DNA from: a virus
Reading direction: 5' to 3' (one strand)
IMG/VR virus record: IMGVR_UViG_3300009103_000072
Span: 1 to 38,983 of that record
DNA: 38,983 nt
Part shown: positions 28,794 to 37,148 of the stretch, piece after piece
Layout: every line of letters begins with the position of its first letter
How positions within the stretch are numbered: position 1 is the stretch's first letter
Notes under the pieces: model-generated
Seen by the model: the letters and a program-made list of their open reading frames with translations, nothing else
The model's database searches: none
What the model was told of the DNA's origin: nothing
Program-made: the position numbers and the translations under genes

Positions 28794-30833
28794 ATGCCCA
28801 AGAAACTTACGGACAGTGAAATTCTGTCCCTGCTGAATGCCGACCTGAAGTCGGGCGTTCGCTACACGGACACGAAGCTGGCCGCGGAACGCCGTAAGGT
28901 CGAAGACTATTACAACGGCAAGCTCCCGGCCCCCTTCCACGCCGGAAACTCCCGCTACGTCTCCACTGACGTTTACGACACGGTAGAGAGCGCCAAGTCG
29001 GTCCTGCTGGAGACCTTCAGCGCCCACGGGGACATCGTGCAGTTCTCGCCTCGTGGCGAAGAAGACGTGCCGCTGGCAAAGGTCGCCACGGCTTACACCA
29101 AGCACGTCATTTTCGAGCAGAACGGTGGCACTGAGCTATTCAGCGCCATCGTCCACGGGAGCCTGACCCACCGCAACGCTGTCGCGAAGGTCTATTGGGA
29201 CAAGCGCGTCGATGAGATCGAAGAGACGTTCGACGGCATTGCGGAAGACGAGCTGGACGAGATCCTAGCTGACGATACCGTTACGCTCTCTGACCTCGAA
29301 CTGGACGCCGAAACCGGCTTGTATTCTGGGAGCCTCACGAGGACCGAAGACCGCAGCCAGGTCCGCATTGTCGCCCTGCCGATGGAAGAGTTCATCGTCC
29401 CTCCGAACATCAAGTGTCTGGATACCTCCCCATCCATCACGCACCGCACGGAGAAGACGAAGGACGAATTGAAGCAGGACGGGTTTGATCCCAAGCTCGT
29501 CAACAGCATACCAGACGGCCCCGACGACGAGCTGTCGGCAGACCCCGAACGGATCAACCGGCATTCGGAGACGGGAGGCGACTTCGCGATCAGCGAGGAC
29601 CGCCAAAGCGGCATCCGCAAGCTCGTAGTCCACGAAACCTACACCCGGCTCGACCTCGACGGAATGGGAACCAAGTTCTGGAAGATCATCCACTGCGCGG
29701 GCGTCATCCTCGACAAGGAGCAGGTGTTGCGTCACCCCTTCCTGAGCTACGCTGCGCTTCCGACGCCGCATCGCTTCTGGGGTGAGAACTTCGCGGCCCG
29801 CGTGATCCCGACGCAGAACGCCAAGACGGTCCTGATCCGCTCGATCCTCGACCATGCCGTGGTCGCCAACAACCCCCGATACGGTGTGGTGAAGGGCGCT
29901 CTAACCAACCCCCGCGAACTGCTCGACAATCGCTTGGGCGGTCTGGTCAACGTCACGCGGCAGGACGGCATCTTCCCGCTTCCTCAGGCCCCTCTGAACC
30001 CGTTCGTGTTCCAGACGATTGGGATGCTCGACGACGACAAGGAAGACGTTACCGGCGTCTCGCGCCTGTCCCAGGGCCTGAACAAGGACGCCATCTCCAA
30101 CCAGAATTCTCAGGGGATGGTAGAACAGCTCATTGGCGCCTCGATGCAGCGCCAAAAGACTATGGCCCGCGCCTTTGCTGCGCAATTTCTGGGGCCACTG
30201 TTCCTCGAAGTCTACCGGCTTGTGGTCGAGAACGAGAGCCGCGAGCGCGTTGTCGAGATCGCCGGGGCTTGGGTCCCTGTTACGCCCTCCACCTGGGCGC
30301 GGCAGCGTGACGTAGTGATCGACTTCCGCCTCGGTTATGGCGAGCGGGACCAGCGGGCGCAGGAGTACCTGATGATGGGGCAGATGCTCGCTCAGGACCC
30401 CGCCATCGCGCATCTCTACACCGATCAGGAGCGCTACAATGTCTACCGTGCCTTTGCGGAAACGAAGGGTCACAAGGACATCTCTCTGTTCCTGAAGGAC
30501 CCGGCCAAGGCGCAGAAGCCGCAACCCGATCCGATGGTGATGGCCGAGATTCAGCTTCGCCAGCAGGAGCTACAGCTCAACGAGCGCAAGCAGTCGCTGG
30601 CGGAAGCCAAGCAGAAGCAGACGTTCGACCTTGAGCAGTTCCGTGCCGATATGGAGCGCCGCTTCAAGATGATGGACTTCGCCCTGAAGACCCAGGAATC
30701 CGAACGCAAATCTGCCGAGACGGAAAACCGGATCGAAGTCGCGGAAGCGGAAATCGAGATGGCCCGCGAGACGCTGGCAAACGCACCGGACGAGAACGAA
30801 AAGGCCACGGCCATCCTGTCTCCGAACGGCTAA
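28794..30833 (+). CDS. Portal protein
   Basis: The gene encodes 679 aa. ATG 28794 lies right after the terminase stop (TAGAATG); the frame is open upstream but overlaps terL. The product has portal features: an N-terminal YYNGKLPAPFHAGNSRYVST segment, a central HPFLSYAALPTPHRFWGENF region with RLSQGLNKDAISNQNSQGM, and a very long charged C-terminal coiled coil (QLRQQELQLNERKQSLAEAK) typical of P22-type portal barrels. It forms the dodecameric ring at the capsid vertex where terminase docks. The family assignment is good, based on order, size and motif. Confidence 0.9.
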   Translation: MPKKLTDSEILSLLNADLKSGVRYTDTKLAAERRKVEDYYNGKLPAPFHAGNSRYVSTDVYDTVESAKSVLLETFSAHGDIVQFSPRGEEDVPLAKVATAYTKHVIFEQNGGTELFSAIVHGSLTHRNAVAKVYWDKRVDEIEETFDGIAEDELDEILADDTVTLSDLELDAETGLYSGSLTRTEDRSQVRIVALPMEEFIVPPNIKCLDTSPSITHRTEKTKDELKQDGFDPKLVNSIPDGPDDELSADPERINRHSETGGDFAISEDRQSGIRKLVVHETYTRLDLDGMGTKFWKIIHCAGVILDKEQVLRHPFLSYAALPTPHRFWGENFAARVIPTQNAKTVLIRSILDHAVVANNPRYGVVKGALTNPRELLDNRLGGLVNVTRQDGIFPLPQAPLNPFVFQTIGMLDDDKEDVTGVSRLSQGLNKDAISNQNSQGMVEQLIGASMQRQKTMARAFAAQFLGPLFLEVYRLVVENESRERVVEIAGAWVPVTPSTWARQRDVVIDFRLGYGERDQRAQEYLMMGQMLAQDPAIAHLYTDQERYNVYRAFAETKGHKDISLFLKDPAKAQKPQPDPMVMAEIQLRQQELQLNERKQSLAEAKQKQTFDLEQFRADMERRFKMMDFALKTQESERKSAETENRIEVAEAEIEMARETLANAPDENEKATAILSPNG

Positions 30834-30847
30834 GTTTCCGGAATTCA

Positions 30848-31153
30848 ATGAACACCGAACAAATCATCGAGAGGGGGTTGGCCGCGGCCAGCCTCCTTTC
30901 CGATCCCACTTTCACGTCTGTCGTTAAGTCGATCGGCATCGAATGCTTCGCCGCATTCACCGAGAGCCAGCCCGGCGACTCCGACAAGCGCGAACACACT
31001 TACAACCTATACCGTGGTCTCCAGGCCATCGAAGCTGAACTGAACGCCCGCATCCAAGCGAAGGAAGAGGCAGTCAAGCGGCTCGACGCCACTCTCGACG
31101 AACAACACGAAGTCGAAGGACCCATCTACATCCAAGGTAACACTGACCAATGA
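30848..31153 (+). CDS. Small head-region hypothetical protein
   Basis: The gene encodes 101 aa from ATG 30848. The N-terminal half (IIERGLAAASLLSDPTFTSV, SIGIECFAAF) is compact and helical. The second half is a charged helix (RGLQAIEAELNARIQAKEEA). Genes of this size commonly sit between portal and scaffold in podoviruses with this capsid type, but no defined function is known to me. It is coupled to the scaffold gene by a 4-base overlap (ATGA). Confidence 0.75.
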   Translation: MNTEQIIERGLAAASLLSDPTFTSVVKSIGIECFAAFTESQPGDSDKREHTYNLYRGLQAIEAELNARIQAKEEAVKRLDATLDEQHEVEGPIYIQGNTDQ

Positions 31154-32175
31154 CCACCCTCGCCAACGAGGCCGTCAATGACACCCACGACTACAGCGAT
31201 GACGCTGCTGTCGAGGCTTTCCTGAACCGCTGGGCGGACGCTGACGACACCGATCAGTCATCCAACACGGGAGAAGGGGAAAACTCCGAGAACCACGACG
31301 AGGACGATGCGACTGACCTCGACCTCTCGGAAGACGAAAGCGAAGAAGGGGCAGAAGCCGACGCGGATGGCGCGGACGAAGCCGAGGACGGTGAAGACGA
31401 AGGCTCGCCGGTCAAGGAAGCCGGGGACGACCATCTCGTCACTGTGACCGTTGACGGCGAGACGAAGCGGGTCCCGGTCAAGGACCTGAAGCGCCTGTTT
31501 GGGCAGGAAGCCTCCCTCACTCGCAAGTCGCAGGAAGTCGCTGCGGCACGAAAGGCCGCGGAGCAGGATGGCGAGCGTTACGTCCTTGCGGCCGGAAAGT
31601 TGATCCAGAAGGCCGAAGCCCGCTTCGCACCGTTCGCCAAGATCGACTGGATGGTGGCGCAGCAGCGTCTCACTCCGGACGAGTTCTCTGCCCTGCGCAC
31701 TGAAGCCAAGGAAGCGCTGGAGGACCTGAACTTCCTGAAGGCTGAGGCCGACGAGGTTCTGGGCCAGGCCCAGACCGCCCGGCAGGCATCATTCGCGGAA
31801 GCAGCCAAGGAGAGCATCAAGGTCCTTGAGGCCGAAGTGCCGGGCTGGAACCGCGAGGTTTACGACAAAGTCCGAGCCTTTGCCGTCTCGACCGGCATGG
31901 ACGCCAATGTCGTCAACACCATCATCGACCCCGCTGCCCTCAAGATGTTCCACATGGCCATGCGTCTCTCGGAGCTGAAGGCCAAGGCGAAGGCGAAGAA
32001 GGCCACTGCCCCCAAGGCGACCGCACCGAAGCGCGTGGTCAAGCCGTCCACCAACAGCGCCGGCAAGATCGGGCGCATCGACAAGGCCGGTGATGCCGTC
32101 GCTCGCCTCCGGAAGTCCGGCAGCGATGAAGACGCGGTGGCCGCGCTGATGAGCCGCTGGGCCGACAACGGCTAA
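31150..32175 (+). CDS. Capsid scaffolding protein
   Basis: The gene encodes 341 aa, directly before the major capsid gene. The first 90 residues are extremely acidic (runs of Asp/Glu such as DLDLSEDESEEGAEADADGA). The middle is a long helical region (residues about 120-240), and the C-terminus is strongly basic (ELKAKAKAKKATAPKATAPK) with a final helix. An acidic disordered start, helical middle and basic capsid-binding end is the usual scaffold design. It guides capsid protein assembly and then leaves the shell. No protease motif is visible. Confidence 0.85.
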   Translation: MTTLANEAVNDTHDYSDDAAVEAFLNRWADADDTDQSSNTGEGENSENHDEDDATDLDLSEDESEEGAEADADGADEAEDGEDEGSPVKEAGDDHLVTVTVDGETKRVPVKDLKRLFGQEASLTRKSQEVAAARKAAEQDGERYVLAAGKLIQKAEARFAPFAKIDWMVAQQRLTPDEFSALRTEAKEALEDLNFLKAEADEVLGQAQTARQASFAEAAKESIKVLEAEVPGWNREVYDKVRAFAVSTGMDANVVNTIIDPAALKMFHMAMRLSELKAKAKAKKATAPKATAPKRVVKPSTNSAGKIGRIDKAGDAVARLRKSGSDEDAVAALMSRWADNG

Positions 32176-32223
32176 CCCTCACACCAACCCTATTCCCTAA
32201 TTCCAATTTTGATCTGAATACAC

Positions 32224-33111
32224 ATGCCCACTTATACCACCTACGACACCGTTGGCATCAAGGAAGACGTTTCGGACGTTATCTCGAACCTGACGCCCAC
32301 CAAGACCCCGTTCCTCACCCTGATCGGTTCGGACAAGACCAAGAGCCGCAAGTTTGAGTGGCTGGAGGACGAGCTGGCCGCTGTCCGCGATAACGCGAAG
32401 CTGGAAGGCTTCGAGGCGACGGACGCGACCATCACGCCGCCCGTCCACCGCGAGAACTACACCCAGATTCTCGAAAAGACCTTCAAGATCAGCGAGACCG
32501 AGGACGCGGTTGACCAGTACGGTCGCGCCAAGGAAACCGCTTACCAGACCGTGAAGGCCGGCAAGGAACTGAAGCGCGACCTGGAGAACGCCTTCATTGG
32601 CGTCGATCAGGCCGCTGTCATCGGCAACAGCTCTACGACCCCGCGTCGCACCGCTTCGGCCACCAAGATGGTCGATGCGTCGGTCACGATCGACGGCGCC
32701 GCTGCGGCCCTGTCGGAGTCGATGATCCTCTCGGCAGGCCAGGCGGCTTACACCGCCGGCGCCGAGCCGACCTACCTGATGGTGAAGCCGTCCGACTCTC
32801 TGAAGGTGGCCGGTTTCGCCGCTGCCGCTGGTCGCACCCGTCAGGTCCCCACCGACAGCCGCAAGCTGGTCAACGTGATCGACCTCTACGTGTCGCCGTT
32901 CGGTGAATACAAGGTCATCCTCAACCGCTTCCTCAAGTCGGATGTTGCGTGGCTGCTCGATCCCGAGATGTGGAAGAACGTGACCCTGCGCGGGTGGACC
33001 CGTTCGCCGCTCGCCAAGTCGGGCGACAGCAACCGCCAGATGATCGTTGGCGAGTTCGGCCTGAAGAACACCAACTTCAAGTCGTCGGCCCTCATCAAGA
33101 ACATCCTCTAA
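32224..33111 (+). CDS. Major capsid protein, SU10/HK97-fold type
   Basis: The gene encodes 295 aa. The start MPTYTTYDTVGIKEDVSDVI and the following NLTPTKTPFLTLIG segment are the signature of the SU10-type major capsid family. Conserved features downstream include FEWLEDELAAVRDNAKLEG and ENYTQILEKTFKISETEDAV. The middle contains the P- and A-domain strands, ending LRGWTRSPLAKSGDSNRQMI. No N-terminal delta domain is present, since the scaffold is separate. The gene stands alone before a strong terminator, consistent with high expression. Capsid assignment is firm. Confidence 0.93.
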   Translation: MPTYTTYDTVGIKEDVSDVISNLTPTKTPFLTLIGSDKTKSRKFEWLEDELAAVRDNAKLEGFEATDATITPPVHRENYTQILEKTFKISETEDAVDQYGRAKETAYQTVKAGKELKRDLENAFIGVDQAAVIGNSSTTPRRTASATKMVDASVTIDGAAAALSESMILSAGQAAYTAGAEPTYLMVKPSDSLKVAGFAAAAGRTRQVPTDSRKLVNVIDLYVSPFGEYKVILNRFLKSDVAWLLDPEMWKNVTLRGWTRSPLAKSGDSNRQMIVGEFGLKNTNFKSSALIKNIL

Positions 33112-33117
33112 TCCCTC

Positions 33118-33157
33118 AAGGCCCTGCGTTCCTACCGGAGCGTGGGGCCTTCTTTTT
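33118..33157 (+). terminator. Strong terminator after the capsid gene
   Basis: AAGGCCCTGCGTTCC (33118-33132) pairs over 15 positions (with three G-T pairs) with GGAGCGTGGGGCCTT (33137-33151) around a TACC loop, then CTTTTT. It lies 6 bases after the capsid stop. It likely lowers expression of the tail and lysis genes relative to capsid. Confidence 0.9.
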
Positions 33158-33168
33158 GCATTTTCAGA

Positions 33169-33483
33169 ATGACCAGTACCGAGGGCGTCCACCTGATTGA
33201 CGCCAACACCCGCCTGCGGTTCGAGAAGGACCACGCGGTACGCCGGATCACCCAGGAGGTCCCTGCCAGCTTCCTCGATCAGCTCAAACGGAAGCGTGAT
33301 GACAGCGCCTCGGCCCCGACCGGCGAGATGCACCACGTTGCCAGCATCCCGGTTGCCATCGTTGAAAAGTGGATGGCCGAGGGTTTCAACATTTTCGACA
33401 AGAACATCAATCTCAAGGAGATCGTCAAGCGCCTCAACAGCGAGGACATGGCGGGATTCCTTGTGACTAACAAGCGCCTCTGA
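33169..33483 (+). CDS. Hypothetical head-tail region protein
   Basis: The gene encodes 104 aa from ATG 33169, just beyond the terminator tail; in-frame sequence further upstream lies in the hairpin. The product ends with SIPVAIVEKWMAEGFNIFDK, NINLKEIVKRLNSEDMAGF, which looks like a conserved helical unit. The start (STEGVHLIDANTRLRFEKD) is beta-strand-like. I do not recognise the family. Its place between capsid and adaptor suggests a virion or assembly role. Confidence 0.7.
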   Translation: MTSTEGVHLIDANTRLRFEKDHAVRRITQEVPASFLDQLKRKRDDSASAPTGEMHHVASIPVAIVEKWMAEGFNIFDKNINLKEIVKRLNSEDMAGFLVTNKRL

Positions 33484-33492
33484 CGCATTGAA

Positions 33493-34098
33493 ATGAATTA
33501 CGCTGCACTCAAGGCCCAGCTCCGGGGCCTCATCAACCGGAGCGACATGACCGACGAGCTTGCCGGCAACTTCCTGCATCTCGCACAGGTCCGTCTGGAG
33601 CGCCTTCTCCGGACCAGCTTCATGCAGCGGTTCGTATCCTTCAGTGTCGATCGCCCCGATGGGGTCTTCCGCGTCCCAACTGACTACCTTGAGCTGATAG
33701 AGCTTTTCTCGGACTGTGGGGAACTGGATCGGGTCGATATGGGGCGGTGGCTGAAGCTGCCCGCAAGCTCAGGGACGCCGAAGTCCTTTGTCCAAACGGG
33801 GCATGACTTCAGGCTCAGGCCGCACCCTGCTCCTTCGGACATCCTCTATCTCCGTTACTACGGCTGCGAGCCATCGCTCGTGAACGACGCGGATGCCAAC
33901 CACTGGTCCTACGCTGCCTCCGACGCCTTGATCTACGGAGCCGCTGAATACGCCGCGGACCATTTCGAGGACGAGCGCCTCTCTCGTTTCGCTGCCCGCT
34001 TTACGGAAGCCTGCAACGAGCTTCGCGACCAGCAGCTCCAGGAGGACTTCTCGGGTCCGATGAGCATCCAACCCACCTACTCCTACCCGACTGAATAA
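33493..34098 (+). CDS. Head-tail adaptor / tail tubular-A-like protein
   Basis: The gene encodes 201 aa. A helical start ([38 protein letters not shown]) leads into strands ([19 protein letters not shown]) and a final helical bundle ([39 protein letters not shown]). This layout of an L-x-x-x-L-x-x-x-I-x-R start with P-x-D-Y-L-E-L in the middle is characteristic of podovirus adaptor proteins (T7 gp11, gp6-like). It would form the ring under the portal to which the nozzle (18671-20308) attaches. Confidence 0.8.
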   Translation: MNYAALKAQLRGLINRSDMTDELAGNFLHLAQVRLERLLRTSFMQRFVSFSVDRPDGVFRVPTDYLELIELFSDCGELDRVDMGRWLKLPASSGTPKSFVQTGHDFRLRPHPAPSDILYLRYYGCEPSLVNDADANHWSYAASDALIYGAAEYAADHFEDERLSRFAARFTEACNELRDQQLQEDFSGPMSIQPTYSYPTE

Positions 34099-34100
34099 CG

Positions 34101-34676
34101 ATGGCAGACACCCCAACTTCTCCGACCTCCTTCCACTCCCTCGACGGGGCGGATGCTGTCGTTCAGACCCTTCAGGGTCCTCCGGGTCCTCAGGGTCCTG
34201 CCGGTGCAGCCGGTCCTTCGGGGCCGCAAGGTCCGCAGGGTCTGGAAGGTCCGCAGGGTCCCGCAGGCGCCCCCGGCATCCAAGGTCCCACCGGCCCCGA
34301 AGGCCCTGCCGGTCCCAAGGGCGACCCCGGCCCCTCGACCTACAACTTCGGCTTCTTCTTCAACGCAGCGCCTGGGACGAGCGAGGTACTGTTCCGCCAC
34401 GTCGTGGCTGTAGACCTGTCGCTCCCGGCAGATTTCACGGACGCCCTTATGTCCGCGGTCGAGACGCTGCCAACGAACACCTGGAGCCTTTCGATCAAGC
34501 GGAACGGTGCAACGGTAGGGACGATCACGGTCTCCCCCGCGGGTGTTGTCACCGCAAGCACCGGCAGCGCCCCCCTGTATCTGGCGGCAGGTGACGTCCT
34601 GAAGATCGTTGCCCCTGTCTCCCCTGATGCCACCGCCTCCAACATGGCGTTCACCTTCAAAGGAACCAAGGTATGA
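34101..34676 (+). CDS. Second collagen-like fibre protein
   Basis: The gene encodes 191 aa, starting 2 bases after the adaptor stop. Residues about 25-75 are Gly-x-y repeats ([20 protein letters not shown] and onward). A compact beta-rich tip (about 80-191) follows ([20 protein letters not shown]). It is a likely trimeric fibre or head decoration. The triplet design resembles the protein at 20329-21186, but the tips differ. It is coupled to the next gene by an ATGA overlap. Confidence 0.85.
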   Translation: MADTPTSPTSFHSLDGADAVVQTLQGPPGPQGPAGAAGPSGPQGPQGLEGPQGPAGAPGIQGPTGPEGPAGPKGDPGPSTYNFGFFFNAAPGTSEVLFRHVVAVDLSLPADFTDALMSAVETLPTNTWSLSIKRNGATVGTITVSPAGVVTASTGSAPLYLAAGDVLKIVAPVSPDATASNMAFTFKGTKV

Positions 34677-35746
34677 GCGTGACCCTGATCGACGGGTTCG
34701 ACACCTACAACGGCTCGCAAACCGGGCTGGGTCTGGGGTCCAAGTGGGCCTATGCCAAGTTCAACAACAACAACTGCTCGACCGACCTCGTTCCGGGCCG
34801 CTTCTCTGGGCAGGCGCTGCGTCTCGCGGAGCCTGTAGGTGGCCCTGCCGCCGCCGGATGGCTGCGAGCGTTTGGCTCCCCCACCAGCACGGTGAGCTAC
34901 GGCTTCGCCTATCGGTCCTCGAACCTCGCGGGCCATTCGCAAACCTTCGTACCTATGATCTCGGCCCTCTACGACAGCGTAGGCGGCATCTGGCACATCC
35001 TGATTGCCGTATCGGTAGATGGCCGGATCAGCGCCTATCGCGCCACCGGGCCTAACTCGGGAACCATGCTGGGCGCCTCTGTCGTGGGGACCATCAAGCC
35101 CAACACGTTCCACTATGTCGAAGTGGAGATGGTGTGCCACGACACGTCCGGTCGTGTCCGGATCGTTGTGGATGGCGTGGAGGTCCTGAACGTCACGGGT
35201 GCCGATACCCGCAACGGGGGCACGGGCACCGCAGACACCATCGTCCTTGCCGCAAACAGCGGAGACTTCGTGACGGCGAACCACGACTTCGACGACCTCT
35301 ACGTGACCGACAGCGCCCTGTCGCTCGGGGAGAAGCGTGTGGAAACCCTCGTCCCTAACGCGGACGTGACGAAGACCTTCGTGCCGAACGCCGGGACCAC
35401 CAACTACACGCAGGTAGACGACCTCCCCAACACCGGGGATACGGACTTCGTGCAAGGGTCTAATCTGGGGGACGTGGACACCTACGCCTTCACGGACCTA
35501 TCGGCCAACCCGCAGACGATCGAGGCGGTCCAGCTTATCGCCTACGCCAAGAAGACGGACGCCTCCACAAGGGGCATCGCACTTCAGGTCAAGAGTGGAA
35601 CTGCGGTTTCCGATGGCCCCTTGACGAACCTGAACGCGACCTACGCGAAGATCGAGCGTCTGCTCACGTCTGACCCGAACACCGGATCGGCGTGGACAAC
35701 CGCAGCGGTCAATGCACTGCGCGGCGGTCCTAAGGTGGCGCTCTGA
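34673..35746 (+). CDS. Concanavalin-like virion protein
   Basis: The gene encodes 357 aa. The first half ([69 protein letters not shown]) has the strand pattern and F-D-D-L-Y-V-T-D ending of lectin-like phage proteins of the concanavalin fold. The second half ([20 protein letters not shown]) is another beta domain. Proteins of this type are virion-surface decorations or fibre tips that contact sugars. Exact location is not determined. Confidence 0.75.
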   Translation: MSVTLIDGFDTYNGSQTGLGLGSKWAYAKFNNNNCSTDLVPGRFSGQALRLAEPVGGPAAAGWLRAFGSPTSTVSYGFAYRSSNLAGHSQTFVPMISALYDSVGGIWHILIAVSVDGRISAYRATGPNSGTMLGASVVGTIKPNTFHYVEVEMVCHDTSGRVRIVVDGVEVLNVTGADTRNGGTGTADTIVLAANSGDFVTANHDFDDLYVTDSALSLGEKRVETLVPNADVTKTFVPNAGTTNYTQVDDLPNTGDTDFVQGSNLGDVDTYAFTDLSANPQTIEAVQLIAYAKKTDASTRGIALQVKSGTAVSDGPLTNLNATYAKIERLLTSDPNTGSAWTTAAVNALRGGPKVAL

Positions 35747-35747
35747 T

Positions 35748-35906
35748 ATGGCGAACGAATACGTCGTCACCGCGGTTGCCGCTGAGGTCCTGAACAACAG
35801 CCCGGCGAAGGCTCGGGTCGCCCAGGTGGCGATCGAGGTCCTGCGATCAGTAGCGGCCTTCGTCCCCGCGCCTCCGCGGCGCCACCAGTTTACAAATCTG
35901 AACTAA
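35748..35906 (+). CDS. 52-aa hypothetical protein
   Basis: ATG 35748 follows the previous stop at one base distance (TGATATG). The product reads MANEYVVTAVAAEVLNNSPA, then ARVAQVAIEVLRSVAAFVPA and a basic end. It is mildly hydrophobic with strand and helix character. Small proteins with repeated V-A-E-V-L / V-A-I-E-V-L patterns occur next to phage decoration genes. Role unknown. Confidence 0.6.
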   Translation: MANEYVVTAVAAEVLNNSPAKARVAQVAIEVLRSVAAFVPAPPRRHQFTNLN

Positions 35907-35917
35907 CTCCAAAGCAC

Positions 35918-36145
35918 ATGACCACCACGGAATTCCAAATTATTGAACGCCTTACGCGCATGGAGGAAAAGTTCGACGCTTTTCTGGACCGCGCTACCGA
36001 CCAGAATGCCCGATCCGATGACCACGAGGCCCGCATTCGTAGCCTAGAGGGAGGCAGTGCCCGCCTTCTCGGGATCGGGTCCGCTCTTGCCCTCGTCGTA
36101 GGCATCGCTGGCGAGCGCATCGTCAGCTTCACGCTCGGATCGTAA
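35918..36145 (+). CDS. Coiled-coil membrane protein, holin-associated type
   Basis: The gene encodes 75 aa. The first 45 residues form a charged coiled coil (IIERLTRMEEKFDAFLDRA). One hydrophobic segment (about 50-68, LLGIGSALALVVGIAGERI) follows near the end. The layout resembles XhlA-type or small lysis-accessory proteins that sit beside holins. It lies 7 bases before the holin gene, so the pair is probably the lysis cassette. Endolysin is not seen next to it. Confidence 0.65.
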   Translation: MTTTEFQIIERLTRMEEKFDAFLDRATDQNARSDDHEARIRSLEGGSARLLGIGSALALVVGIAGERIVSFTLGS

Positions 36146-36152
36146 TCACTCT

Positions 36153-36557
36153 ATGATCTGGAACATTATTTCGACTGTCCTCGGGATCGGGGGCGACGCA
36201 CTGGCGAAGCGTCAGAAGCTCAAAGAGATCGAGCTGGAAGGCAAGACGCGCATTGCTGTCGCCCAGGCCGAAGCGGAGATCGCGAGGCTGAACAAGCAGG
36301 GTGACGCGGAGATTGATTGGGACGCAGAGGCCGAGAGGCAAATGGCTCACTCGTGGAAAGACGAGTACCTTACGTTGCTTCTTTCGGCTCCGATGATCCT
36401 CGCATTCCTTGGGGATTGGGGCAGAACCGCAGTTTCTGATGGGTTCGCAGCTATCGCTACGGCACCCGAATGGTATAAGGTTGCGTTTCTCGCATCCGTC
36501 GCAGCGTCGTTCGGAATCAGGGCTTTGGTGAACAAGTTCGGATTCGGGAAAAAGTAG
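36153..36557 (+). CDS. Holin of the three-helix (3TM/GTA) type
   Basis: The gene encodes 134 aa. The N-terminus (MIWNIISTVLGIGGDALAKR) has the first hydrophobic segment. A charged helix (AVAQAEAEIARLNKQ) and then DAEAERQMAHSWKDEYLTLL lead into the second and third segments (LLLSAPMILAFLGDWG and WYKVAFLASVAASFGIRALV). The Q-M-x-x-S-W-K-D-E-Y pattern ahead of two membrane helices is the mark of the 3TM holin family known from gene-transfer agents and alphaproteobacterial phages. It would open the inner membrane at lysis. It is the last gene before the late terminator. Confidence 0.85.
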   Translation: MIWNIISTVLGIGGDALAKRQKLKEIELEGKTRIAVAQAEAEIARLNKQGDAEIDWDAEAERQMAHSWKDEYLTLLLSAPMILAFLGDWGRTAVSDGFAAIATAPEWYKVAFLASVAASFGIRALVNKFGFGKK

Positions 36558-36595
36558 ACTTCGCGGAAGATTGCGGATCGCATAGACACAAGGTT

Positions 36596-36636
36596 CCCCG
36601 TCCCGTTATGGGATTGGGGGATCTGTGTTTTTTGTT
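36596..36636 (+). terminator. Terminator after the holin, third copy of the GATCTGTGTTTTT tail
   Basis: CCCCGTCCC pairs imperfectly with GGGATTGGGG around a short loop, followed by GATCTGTGTTTTTTG. The tail repeats that of the two terminators near 12200. It ends the late operon about 40 bases after the holin stop. Confidence 0.65.
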
Positions 36637-36658
36637 AATTGGGGGTTAACACGAATGT

Positions 36659-36699
36659 CCAAAATGTTTAGGCACAATGGAACACTATCCACATTTTGG
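36659..36699. promoter_or_regulatory. Inverted repeat CCAAAATGT / ACATTTTGG, likely operator
   Basis: CCAAAATGT (36659-36667) and ACATTTTGG (36691-36699) are exact inverted copies separated by 23 bases. They lie 35-75 bases before ATG 36734 of the winged-helix regulator, a natural place for autoregulation. The right arm lies in TATCCACATTTTGG, whose TCCACATTTT complements the AAAATGTGGA at 12161-12170. Confidence 0.55.
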
Positions 36700-36733
36700 G
36701 ATTATATCTCAACTGAAGCGGAGGTTGACCGAG

Positions 36734-37147
36734 ATGCAATTACAGATACATGCGCCACCCCCAATGAGGGTGCCGATCATGCAGGATGAGCCGAACCTGT
36801 TCATGCACAGGGTGCAGATTCGCAACGTCCAAGAGTTCCTGAAGACCTTCACGGACCTGAACCAGACCATCCCGGTCGGCGCGGTCCTGATGTTCCTCAC
36901 CGTGGCCCTCAACGAGGGGCTTTCCCAGGGGGAGCTGGTGGACAAGTCGGGGATCAAGAAGTCCACGGCAAGCCGCTACCTGCTGGACCTGTCGGACAAG
37001 ACCCGAACCGGAGATCAGGGCTACGGCCTGGTCAAGGGGGAGATCGACCCCGACGAGCTGCGTCGCAAGATGTATTCCCTGTCCCCCAAGGGACGAAAGA
37101 TCATCCAGAAGCTCATTCGCTCTGGAGCCAACATCGTCGAGAACTGA
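36734..37147 (+). CDS. MarR-like winged-helix transcription regulator
   Basis: The gene encodes 137 aa. ATG 36734 is preferred to the upstream ATG 36677 because GGAGG lies 10 bases before it and the longer version would run through the operator-like repeat. A helix-turn-helix is clear at about residues 66-92 (GLSQGELVDKSGIKKSTASR), with the wing following (DQGYGLVKGEIDPDELRRKM) and a last dimer helix (KGRKIIQKLIRSG). The opening helix (VQEFLKTFTDLNQTIPVGAV) fits MarR-type dimerisation. Location beside the integrase suggests it is the lysogeny repressor or a switch regulator. It likely binds the repeat upstream of itself and possibly at 12161. The next gene follows at 1 base distance. Confidence 0.85.
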   Translation: MQLQIHAPPPMRVPIMQDEPNLFMHRVQIRNVQEFLKTFTDLNQTIPVGAVLMFLTVALNEGLSQGELVDKSGIKKSTASRYLLDLSDKTRTGDQGYGLVKGEIDPDELRRKMYSLSPKGRKIIQKLIRSGANIVEN

Positions 37148-37148
37148 A

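Larger units (their letters stand above)
36558..36733. other. Boundary between late operon and lysogeny module
   Basis: There are 176 bases without a gene when the regulator start is taken as ATG 36734. They contain a terminator (36596-36636), an A/T-rich stretch with GTTAATTGGGGGTTAAC (itself an inverted repeat, 36633-36650) and a CCAAAATGT/ACATTTTGG inverted repeat. An ATTATAT near 36700 could be a -10 element, but a clear -35 is not seen. The regulator promoter is expected here. Confidence 0.6.

Noticed and set aside
36677-36733. Upstream ATG of the winged-helix gene
   Set aside because: The extra 19 residues are encoded by the operator-like inverted repeat, and GGAGG precedes ATG 36734 at the usual distance.
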